Positions 11,734 to 23,454 of a stretch of 64,000 nucleotides of DNA are shown here, piece after piece (position 1 is the first letter of the stretch; every line of letters begins with the position of its first letter). The translations under genes were made by a program, and so were the position numbers. The stretch is from Daphnia carinata (Eukaryota; Arthropoda; Branchiopoda; Diplostraca; Daphniidae): assembly GCF_022539665.2 (NCBI RefSeq), contig NC_081333.1, positions 5,764,971-5,828,970 of the forward strand, given 5' to 3'. A model generated the notes under the pieces. It worked only from the letters and a program-made list of their open reading frames with translations. It was not told where the DNA came from and made no database searches.

Positions 11734-14700
11734 TATCAAATATACGTGTATTCAATGTGAATATAATATAGTGTGATAGAATCAGTTTCAATATCTACAT
11801 TCAAACAGCATCAAATATACGTGTATTCAATGTGAATATAGTGTGATACAGTGAGTTTCAATATCTACATTCAAACAGCATCAAATATACGTGTATTCAA
11901 TGTGAATATAGTGTGATACAGTGAGTTTCAATATCTACATTCAAACAGCATCAAATATACGTGTATTCAATGTGAATATAGTGTGATACAGTGAGTTTCA
12001 ATATCTACATTCAAACAGCATCAAATATACGTGTATTCAATGTGAATATAGTGTGATACAGTGAGTTTCAATGATATAGTGAGTTTCAATATCTACATTC
12101 AAACAGCATCAAATATACGTGTATTCAATGTGAATATCGTGTGATACAGTGGTGTTACAGAATCAGTTTCAATATCTACATTCAAACAGCATCAAATATA
12201 CGTGTATTCAATGTGAATATAGTGTTATAGAATCAGTTTCATGATCTACATTCAAACAGCATCAAATATACGTGTATTTTATGTGAATATAGTGTTACAG
12301 AATCAGTTTCAATATCTACATTCAAACAGCATCAAATATACGTGTATTCAATGTGAATATAGTGTGATACAGTGAGTTTCAATATCTACATTCAAACAGC
12401 ATCAAATATACGTGTATTCAATGTGAATATAGTGTGATACAGTGAGTTTCAATATCTACATTCAAACAGCATCAAATATACGTGTATTCAATGTGAATAT
12501 AGTGTTATAGAATGAGTTTCAATATCTACATTCAAACAGCATCAAATATACGTGTATTCAATGTGAATATAGTGTTATACAATGAGTTTCAATATCTACA
12601 TTCAAACAGCATCAAATATACGTGTATTCAATGTGAATATAGTGTGATACAGTGAGTTTCAATATCTACATTCAAACAGCATCAAATATACGTGTATTCA
12701 ATGTGAATATAGTGTGATACAATCAGTTTCAATATCTACATTCAAACAGCATCAAATATACGTGTATTCAATGTGAATATAGTGTTATAGAATCAGTTTC
12801 AATATCTACATTCAAACAGCATCAAATATACGTGTATTCAATGTGAATATAGTGTGATACAGTGAGTTTCAATATCTACATTCAAACAGCATCAAATATA
12901 CGTGTATTCAATGTGAATATAGTGTTATACAATGAGTTTCAATATCTACATTCAAACAGCATCAAATATACGTGTATTCAATGTGAATATAGTGTTATAC
13001 AGTGAGTTTCAATATCTACATTCAAACAGCATCAAATATACGTGTATTCAATGTGAATATAGTGTTATAGAATCAGTTTCAATATCTACATTCAAACAGC
13101 ATCAAATATACGTGTATTCAATGTGAATATAGTGTTATAGAATCAGTTTCAATATCTACATTCAAACAGCATCAAATATACGTGTATTCAATGTGAATAT
13201 AGTGTTATAGAATCAGTTTCAATATCTACATTCAAACAGCATCAAATATACGTGTATTCAATGTGAATATAGTGTTATAGAATCAGTTTCAATATCTACA
13301 TTCAAACAGCATCAAATATACGTGTATTCAATGTGAATATAGTGTTATAGAATCAGTTTCAATATCTACATTCAAACAGCATCAAATATACGTGTATTCA
13401 ATGTGAATATAGTGTGATACAGTGAGTTTCAATATCTACATTCAAACAGCATCAAATATACGTGTATTCAATGTGAATATAGTGTTATACAGTGAGTTTC
13501 AATATCTACATTCAAACAGCATCAAATATACGTGTATTCAATGTGAATATAGTGTTATAGAATGAGTTTCAATATCTACATTCAAACAGCATCAAATATA
13601 CGTGTATTCAATGTGAATATAGTGTGATACAGTGAGTTTCAATATCTACATTCAAACAGCATCAAATATACGTGTATTCAATGTGAATATAGTGTTACAG
13701 AATGAGTTTCATAATGTACATTCAAACAGTATCAAATATACGTGTATTCAATGTGAATATAGTGTGATACAGTGAGTTTCAATATCTACATTCAAACAGC
13801 ATCAAATATACGTGTATTCAATGTGAATATAGTGTTATAGAATCAGTTTCAATATCTACATTCAAACAGCATCAAATATACGTGTATTCAATGTGAATAT
13901 AGTGTGATACAGTGAGTTTCAATATCTACATTCAAACAGCATCAAATATACGTGTATTCAATGTGAATATAGTGTGATACAGTGAGTTTCAATATCTACA
14001 TTCAAACAGCATCAAATATACGTGTATTCAATGTGAATATAGTGTTATAGAATCAGTTTCAATATCTACATTCAAACAGCATCAAATATACGTGTATTCA
14101 ATGTGAATATAGTGTTATACAATGAGTTTCAATATCTACATTCAAACAGCATCAAATATACGTGTATTCAATGTGAATATAGTGTTATAGAATCAGTTTC
14201 AATATCTACATTCAAACAGCATCAAATATACGTGTATTCAATGTGAATATAGTGTTACAGAATCAGTTTCAATATCTACATTCAAACATTACCAAATATA
14301 CGTGTTTTAAATGTGTATATAGTATGTTACAGTGAGTTTCAATATCTACATTCAAACAGCATCAAATATACGTGTATTCAATGTGAATATAGTGTTATAC
14401 AGTGAGTTTCAATATCTACATTCAAACAGCATCAAATATACGTGTATTCAATGTGAATATAGTGTTATAGAATCAGTTTCAATATCTACATTCAAACAGC
14501 ATCAAATATACGTGTATTCAATGTGAATATAGTGTTATAGAATGAGTTTCAATATCTACATTCAAACAGCATCAAATATACGTGTATTCAATGTGAATAT
14601 AGTGTGATACAGTGAGTTTCAATATCTACATTCAAACAGCATCAAATATACGTGTATTCAATGTGAATATAGTGTTATACAGTGAGTTTCAATATCTACA

Positions 14701-17700
14701 TTCAAACAGCATCAAATATACGTGTATTCAATGTGAATATAGTGTTATAGAATCAGTTTCAATATCTACATTCAAACAGCATCAAATATACGTGTATTCA
14801 ATGTGAATATAGTGTTATAGAATCAGTTTCAATATCTACATTCAAACAGCATCAAATATACGTGTATTCAATGTGAATATAGTGTTATACAGTGAGTTTC
14901 AATATCTACATTCAAACAGCATCAAAGATACGTGTATTCAATGTGAATATAGTGTTATAGAATGAGTTTCAATATCTACATTCAAACAGCATCAAATATA
15001 CGTGTATTCAATGTGAATATAGTGTTATAGAATCAGTTTCAATATCTACATTCAAACAGCATCAAATATACGTGTATTCAATGTGAATATAGTGTTACAG
15101 AATCAGTTTCAATATCTACATTCAAACAGCATCAAATATACGTGTATTCAATGTGAATATAGTGTGATACAGTGAGTTTCAATATCTACATTCAAACAGC
15201 ATCAAATATACGTGTATTCAATGTGAATATAGTGTTATAGAATCAGTTTCAATATCTACATTCAAACAGCATCAAATATACGTGTATTCAATGTGAATAT
15301 AGTGTTATACAATCAGTTGTAATGATCTACATTCAAACAGCATCAAATATACGTGTATTCATTGTGAATATAGTGTGATACAATGAGTTTCAATATCTAC
15401 ATTCAAACAGCATCAAATATACGTGTATTCAATGTGAATATAGTGTTATAGAATCAGTTTCAATATCTACATTCAAACAGCATCAAATATACGTGTATTC
15501 AATGTGAATATAGTGTTATACAGTGAGTTTCAATATCTACATTCAAACAGCATCAAATATACGTGTATTCAATGTGAATATAGTGTTATACATGAGTTTC
15601 AATATCTACATTCAAACAGCATCAAATATACGTGTATTCAATGTGAATATAGTGTTATAGAATCAGTTTCAATATCTACATTCAAACAGCATCAAATATA
15701 CGTGTATTCAATGTGAATATAGTGTTATAGAATCAGTTTCAATATCTACATTCAAACAGCATCAAATATACGTGTATTCAATGTGAATATAGTGTTATAG
15801 ATACAGTGAGTTTCAATATCTACATTCAAACAGCATCAAATATACGTGTATTCAATGTGAATATAGTGTTATACAGTGAGTTTCAATATCAACATTCAAA
15901 CAGTATCAAATAAACGTGTATTCAATGTGAATATAGTGTTATAGAGTGAGTTTCAATATCTACATTCAAACAGCATCAAATATACGTGTATTCAATGTGA
16001 ATATAGTGTTATAGAATCAGTTTCAATATCTACATTCAAACAGCATCAAATATACGTGTATTCAATGTGAATATAGTGTTATAGAATCATTTTCTTAATG
16101 TACATTCAAACAGCATCAAATATACGTGTATTCAATGTGAATATAGTGTTATACAGTGAGTTTCAATATCTACATTCAAACAGCATCAAATATACGTGTA
16201 TTCAATGTGAATATAGTGTTATAGAATCAGTTTCAATATCTACATTCAAACAGCATCAAATATACGTGTATTCAATGTGAATATAGTGTTATAGAATCAA
16301 TTTCATGATCTACATTCAAACAGCATCAAATATACGTGTATTCAATGTGAATATAGTGTGATACAATAAGTTTCAATATCTACAATCAAACAGCATCAAA
16401 TATACGTGTATTCAATGTGAATATAGTGTTACAGAATCAGTTTCAATATCTACATTCAAACAGCATCAAATATACGTGTATTCAATGTGAATATAGTGTG
16501 ATACAGTGAGTTTAATATCTACATTCAAACAGCATCAAATATACGTGTATTCAATGTGAATATAGTGTTATAGAATGAGTTTCAATATCTACATTCAAAC
16601 AGCATCAAATATACGTGTATTCAATGTGAATATAGTGTTATACAATGAGTTTCAATATCTACATTCAAACAGCATCAAATATACGTGTATTCAATGTGAA
16701 TATAGTGTGATACAGTGAGTTTCAATATCTACATTCAAACAGCATCAAATATACGTGTATTCAATGTGAATATAGTGTTATAGAATACAGTGAGTTTCAA
16801 TATCTACATTCAAACAGCATCAAATATACGTGTATTCAATGTGAATATAGTGTTATAGTGAATCAGTTTCAATATCTACATTCAAACAGCATCAAATATA
16901 CGTGTATTCAATGTGAATATAGTGTGATAGAATCAGTTTCAATATCTACATTCAAACAGCATCAAATATACGTGTATTCAATGTGAATATAGTGTTATAG
17001 AATCAGTTTCAATATCTACATTCAAACAGCATCAAATATACGTGTATTCAATGTGAATATAGTGTGATACAGTGAGTTTCAATATCTACATTCAAACAGC
17101 ATCAAATATACGTGTATTCAATGTGAATATAGTGTTATACAATGAGTTTCAATATCTACATTCAAACAGCATCAAATATACGTGTATTCAATGTGAATAT
17201 AGTGTTATAGAATCAGTTTCAATATCTACATTCAAACAGCATCAAATATACGTGTATTCAATGTGAATATAGTGTTACAGAATCAGTTTCAATATGTACA
17301 TTCAAACAGTATCAAATATACGTGTATTCAATGTGAATATAGTGTGATACAGTGAGTTTCAATATCTACATTCTAACAGCATCAAATATACGTGTATTCA
17401 CTGTGAATATAGTGTTATACAATGAGTTTCAATATCTACATTCAAACAGCATCAAATATACGTGTATTCAATGTGAATATAGTGTGATACAGTGAGTTTC
17501 AATATCTACATTCAAACAGCATCAAATATACGTGTATTCAATGTGAATATAGTGTTATACAATCAGTTTCAATATCTACATTCAAACAGCATCAAATATA
17601 CGTGTATTCAATGTGAATATAGTGTTATAGAATCAGTTTCAATATCTACATTCAAACAGCATCAAATATACGTGTATTCAATGTGAATATAGTGTGATAC

Positions 17701-20700
17701 AGTGAGTTTCAATATCTACATTCAAACAGCATCAAATATACGTGTATTCAATGTGAATATAGTGTGATACAGTGAGTTTCAATATCTACATTCAAACAGC
17801 ATCAAATATACGTGTATTCAATGTGAATATAGTGTTATAGAATCAGTTTCAATATCTACATTCAAACAGCATCAAATATACGTGTATTCAATGTGAATAT
17901 AGTGTTATAGAATCAGTTTCAATATCTACATTCAAACAGCATCAAATATACGTGTATTCAATGTGAATATAGTGTGATACAGTGAGTTTCAATATCTACA
18001 TTCAAACAGCATCAAATATACGTGTATTCAATGTGAATATAGTGTGATACAGTGAGTTTCAATATCTACATTCAAACAGCATCAAATATACGTGTATTCA
18101 ATGTGAATATAGTGTTATAGAATCAGTTTATAGAATTAGTTTCATGATCTAAATACAAACAGTATCAAATATACGTGTATTTAATGTGAATATAGTGTGA
18201 TACAGTGAGTTTCAATATCTACATTCAAACAGCATTAAATATACGTGTATTCAATGTGAATATAGTGTTATAGAATCAGCTTCATGATCTACATTCAAAC
18301 AGCATCAAATATACGTGTATTCAATGTGAATATAGTGTTATAGAATCAGTTTCATGATCTAAATTCAAACAGTATCAAATATACCTGTATTCAATGTGAA
18401 TATAGTGTGATACAGTGAGTTTCAATATCTACATTCAAACAGCATCAAATATACGTGTATTCAATGTGAATATAGTGTGATACAGTGAGTTTCAATATCT
18501 ACATTCAAACAGCATCAAATATACGTGTATTTAATGTGAATATAGTGTTATAGAATCAGTTTCAATATCTACATTCAAACAGCATCAAATATACGTGTAT
18601 TCAATGTGAATATAGTGTTATAGAATCAGTTTCATGATCTACATTCAAACAGCATCAAATATACGTGTATTCAATGTGAATATAGTGTGATATAATAAGT
18701 GACATGATCTACATTCAAACAGCATCAAATATACTTGTATTCAATGTGAATATAGTGTGATACAGTGAGTTTCAATATCTACATTGAAATAGCATCAAAT
18801 ATACGTGTATTCAATGTGAATATAGTGTTATAGAATCAGTTTCATGATCTACATTCAAACAGCATCAAATATACGTGTATTCAATGTGAATATAGTGTGA
18901 TACAGTGAGTTTCAATATCTACATTCAAACAGCATCAAATATACGTGTATTCAATGTGAATATAGTGTTATAGAATCAGTTTCAATATCTACATTCAAAC
19001 AGCATCAAATATACGTGTATTCAATGTGAATATAGTGTGATACAGTGAATATCAATATCTACATTCAAACAGCATCAAATATACGTGTATTCAATGTGAA
19101 TATAGTGTTACAGAAGCAGTTTCATGATCTACATTCAAATAGCATCAAATATACGTGTATTCAATGTGAATATAGTGTGATACAGTGAGTTTCAATATCT
19201 ACAATCAAACAGCATCAAATGTACGTGTATTCAATGTGAATATAGTGTTATAGAATCAGTTTCATGATCTACATTCAAACAGCATCAAATATACGTGTAT
19301 TCAATGTGAATATAGTGTGATACAGTGAGTTTCAATATCTACATTCAAACAGCATCAAATATACGTGTATTCAATGTGAATATAGTGTTATAGAATCAGT
19401 TTCATGATCTACATTCAAACAGCATCAAATATACGTGTATTCAATGTGAATATAGTGTTATACAATCAGTTTCAATATCTACATACAAACAGCATCAAAT
19501 ATACTTGTATTCAATGTGAATATAGTGTGATACAGTGAGTTTCAATATCTACATTCAAACAGCATCAAATATACGTGTATTCAATGTAAATATAGTGTTA
19601 TAGAACCAGTTTCAATATCTACATTCAAACAGCATCAAATATACGTGTATTCAATGTGAATATAGTGTTATAGAATCAGTTTCATGAGCTAAATTCAAAC
19701 AGTATCAAATATACGTGTATTCAATGTGAATATAGTGTGATACAGTGAGTTTGGATATCTACATTCAAACAGCAACAAATATACGTGTATTCAATGTGAA
19801 TATAGTGTTATAGAATCAGTTTCAATATCTACATTCAAACAGCAACAAATAAACGTGTATTCAATGTGAATATAGTGTTATAGAATCAGTTTCATTATCT
19901 AAATTCAAACAGTATCAAATATACGTGTATTCAATGTGAATATAGTGTGATACAGTGAGTTTCAATATCTACATTCAAACAGCATCAAATATACGTTTAT
20001 TCAATGTGAATATAGTGTTATAGAATCAGTTTCAATATCTACATTCAAACAGCATCAAATATACCTGTATTCAATGTGAATATAGTGTGATAGAATCAGT
20101 TTCAATATCTACATTCAAACAGCATCAAATATACGTGTATTCAATGTGAATATAGTGTTATAGAACCAGTTTCAATATCTACATTCAAACAGCATCAAAT
20201 ATACGTGTATTCAATGTGAATATAGTGTTATAGAATCAGTTTCATGATCTAAATTCAAACAGTATCAAATATACGTGTATTCAATGTGAATATAGTGTGA
20301 TACAGTGAGTTTCAATATCTACATTCAAACAGCATCAAATATACGTGTATTCAATGTGAATATAGTGTTATAGAATCAGTTTCATGATCTACATTCAAAC
20401 AGCATCAAATATACGTGTATTCAATGTGAATATAGTGTTATAGAATCAGTTTCATTATCTAAATTCAAACAGTATCAAATATACGTGTATTCAATGTGAA
20501 TATAGTGTGATACAGTGAGTTTCAATAGATACATTCAAACAGCATTAAAAATACGTTTATTCAATGTGAATATAGTGTGATACAGTGAGTTTCGAAATCT
20601 ACATTCAAACAGTATCAAATATACCTGTATTCAATGTGAATATAGTGTGATACAGTGAGTTTCAATATCTACATTCAAACAGCATCAAATATACGTGTAT

Positions 20701-23178
20701 TCAATGTGAATATAGTGTTATAGAATCAGTTTCATAATCTAAATTCAAACAGTTTCAAATATACGTGTATTTAATGTGAATATAGTGTGATACAGTGAGT
20801 TTCAATATCTATATTCAAACAGCATCAAATATACGTGTATTCAATGTGAATATAGTGTTATAGAATCAGTTTCATGATCTACATACAAACAGCATCAAAT
20901 ATACGTGTATTCAATGTGAATATAGTGTTATAGAATCAGTTTCATGATCTAAATTCAAACAGTATCAAATATACGTGTATTCAATGTGAATATAGTGTGA
21001 TACAGTGAGTTTCAATATTCAATGTGAATATAGTGTTATAGAATCATTCAAACAGCATCAAATATACGTGTATTCAATGTGAATATCGTGTGATACAGTG
21101 AGTTTCAATATCTACATTCAAACAGCATCAAATATACGTGTATTCAATGTGAATATAGTGTGATACAGTGAGTTTCAATATCTACATTCAAACAGCATCA
21201 AATATACGTGTATTCAATGTGAATATAGTGTGATACAGTGAGTTTCAATATCTACATTCAAACAGCATCAAATATACGTGTATTCAATGTGAATATAGTG
21301 TTATAGAATCAGTTTCATGATCGAAATTCAAACAGTATCAAATATACGTGTATTCAATGTGAATATAGTGTGATACAGTGAGATTCAATATCTACATTCA
21401 AACAGAATCAAATATACGTGTATTCAATGTGAATATAGTGTTATAGAATCAGTTTCATGATCTACCTTCAAACAGTATCAAATATACGTGTATTTAATGT
21501 GAATATAGTGTGATACAGTGAGATTCAATATCTACATTCAAACAGCATCAAATATACGTGTATTCAATGTGAATATAGTGTTATAGAATCAGTTTCATGA
21601 TCTACATTCAAACAGCATCAAATATACGTGTATTCAATGTGAATATAGTGTTATAGAATCAGTTTCAATATCTACATTCAAACAGCATCAAATATACTTG
21701 TATTCAATGTGAATATAGTGTGATACAGTGAGTTTCAATATCTACATTGAAATAGCATCAAATATACGTGTATTCAATGTGAATATAGTGTTATAGAAGC
21801 AGTTTCATGATCTACATTCAAACAGCATCAAATATACGTGTATTCAATGTGAATATAGTGTGATACAGTGAGTTTCAATATCTACATTCAAACAGCATCA
21901 AATATACGTGTATTCAATGTGAATATAGTGTTATAGAATCAGTTTCAATATCTACATTCAAACAGCATCAAATATACGTGTATTCAATGTGAATATAGTG
22001 TGATACAGTGAATATCAATATCTACATTCAAACAGCATCAAATATACGTGTATTCAATGTGAATATAGTGTTACAGAAGCAGTTTCATGATCTACATTCA
22101 AATAGCATCAAATATACGTGTATTCAATGTGAATATAGTTTGATACAGTGAGTTTCAATATCTACAATCAAACAGCATCAAATGTACGTGTATTCAATGT
22201 GAATATAGTGTTATAGAATCAGTTTCATGATCTACATTCAAACAGCATCAAATATACGTGTATTCAATGTGAATATAGTGTGATACAGTGAGTTTCAATA
22301 TCTACATTCAAACAGCATCAAATATACGTGTATTCAATGTGAATATAGTGTTATAGAATCAGTTTCATGATCTACATTCAAACAGCATCAAATATACGTG
22401 TATTCAATGTGAATATAGTGTTATAGAATCAGTTTCAATATCTACATACAAACAGTATCAAATATACTTGTATTCAATGTGAATATAGTGTGATACAGTG
22501 AGTTTCAATATCTACATTCAAACAGCATCAAATATACGTGTATTCAATGTAAATATAGTGTTATAGAATCAGTTTCATGATCTACATTCAAACAGCATCA
22601 AATATACGTGTATTCAATGTGAATATAGTGTTATATAATCAGTTTCAATATCTACATTCAAACAGCATCAAATATACTTGTATTCAATGTGAATATAGTG
22701 TGATACAGTGAGTTTCAATATCTACATTGAAATAGCATCAAATATACGTGTATTCAATGTGAATATAGTGTTATAGAAGCAGTTTCATGATCTACATTCA
22801 AACAGCATCAAATATACGTGTATTCAATGTGAATATAGTGTGATACAGTGAGTTTCAATATCTACATTCAAACAGCATCAAATATACGTGTATTCAATGT
22901 GAATATAGTGTTATAGAATCAGTTTCAATATCTACATTCAAACAGCATCAAATATACGTGTATTCAATGTGAATATAGTGTGATACAGTGAATATCAATA
23001 TCTACATTCAAACAGCATCAAATATACGTGTATTCAATGTGAATATAGTGTTACAGAAGCAGTTTCATGATCTACATTCAAATAGCATCAAATATACGTG
23101 TATTCAATGTGAATATAGTGTGATACAGTGAGTTTCAATATCTACAATCAAACAGCATCAAATGTACGTGTATTCAAT
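11734..23178 (+). repeat. 70-bp satellite array, central block with higher-order structure
   Basis: About 163 monomers in the orientation tacattcaaacagcatcaa, atatacgtgtattcaatgtg, aatatagtgt, then a variable part. Units of type A (ttatagaatcag) and type B (gatacagtgag) often alternate, and a third marker (tcatgatc in place of tcaatatc) is common from 18 kb on, giving 140-bp dimers. Marker variants repeat at 980 bp (14 monomers) between 21.7 and 23.2 kb, and a block at 18.7-19.6 kb recurs 2,963 bp downstream. The block stops at the BEL/Pao LTR at 23179. Confidence 0.98.
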
Positions 23179-23382
23179 CTGTCTCACGCAATGACGACAG
23201 ACAGATCTACTTCAGAAGATCTGACGATGGGACTTTTACGTTTGCTCAGATTGACAGTGACGTTTTGGCTGTGTTTTATTTTACTGACTAAAGCGTGGCA
23301 GACGATCTTTCCACTATTACATAAGAGTGTGGGAAACGAGAAGAAAGGTGGGCTAAACGGTAACTAAATATTCGCCGCACCA
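23179..23382 (-). repeat. 3' LTR of the BEL/Pao element
   Basis: On the minus strand this runs from TGGTGCGGCG to ...GTGAGACAG and matches the copy at 29154-29357. It contains aataaaa-type signals (plus-strand ttttatttta near 23276). The outer edge abuts satellite at 23178. Confidence 0.88.
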
Positions 23383-23454
23383 TCGCTCCCCCTACTGATA
23401 GATTGGAAAACATGACAAATGGGAAAGCTTCAGTAAATCAATGACGGCGTAGGA
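23383..23454 (-). promoter_or_regulatory. Polypurine tract and 3' untranslated region of the BEL/Pao element
   Basis: On the minus strand the bases directly before the 3' LTR read AGTAGGGGGAGCGA, a purine-rich tract in the place where plus-strand DNA synthesis is primed in LTR retroelements. About 70 bases separate the pol stop from the LTR. Confidence 0.65.

Noticed and set aside
7999-17686. Repeated small reading frames of 60-71 codons (SFNIYIQTASNIRVF type) on both strands of the satellite
   Set aside because: They are a by-product of the 70-bp unit, which is not a multiple of three, so one passage of three monomers reads through all frames; they appear wherever variants lack stops and have no start context or independent conservation.
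5664-18000. A giant perfect palindrome centred on the N gap
   Set aside because: Orientation flips there, but rare monomer variants on the left (ttggtgctgttataat at 8583, gatatggtaacttattg at 10212) have no mirror partner at matching distance on the right.
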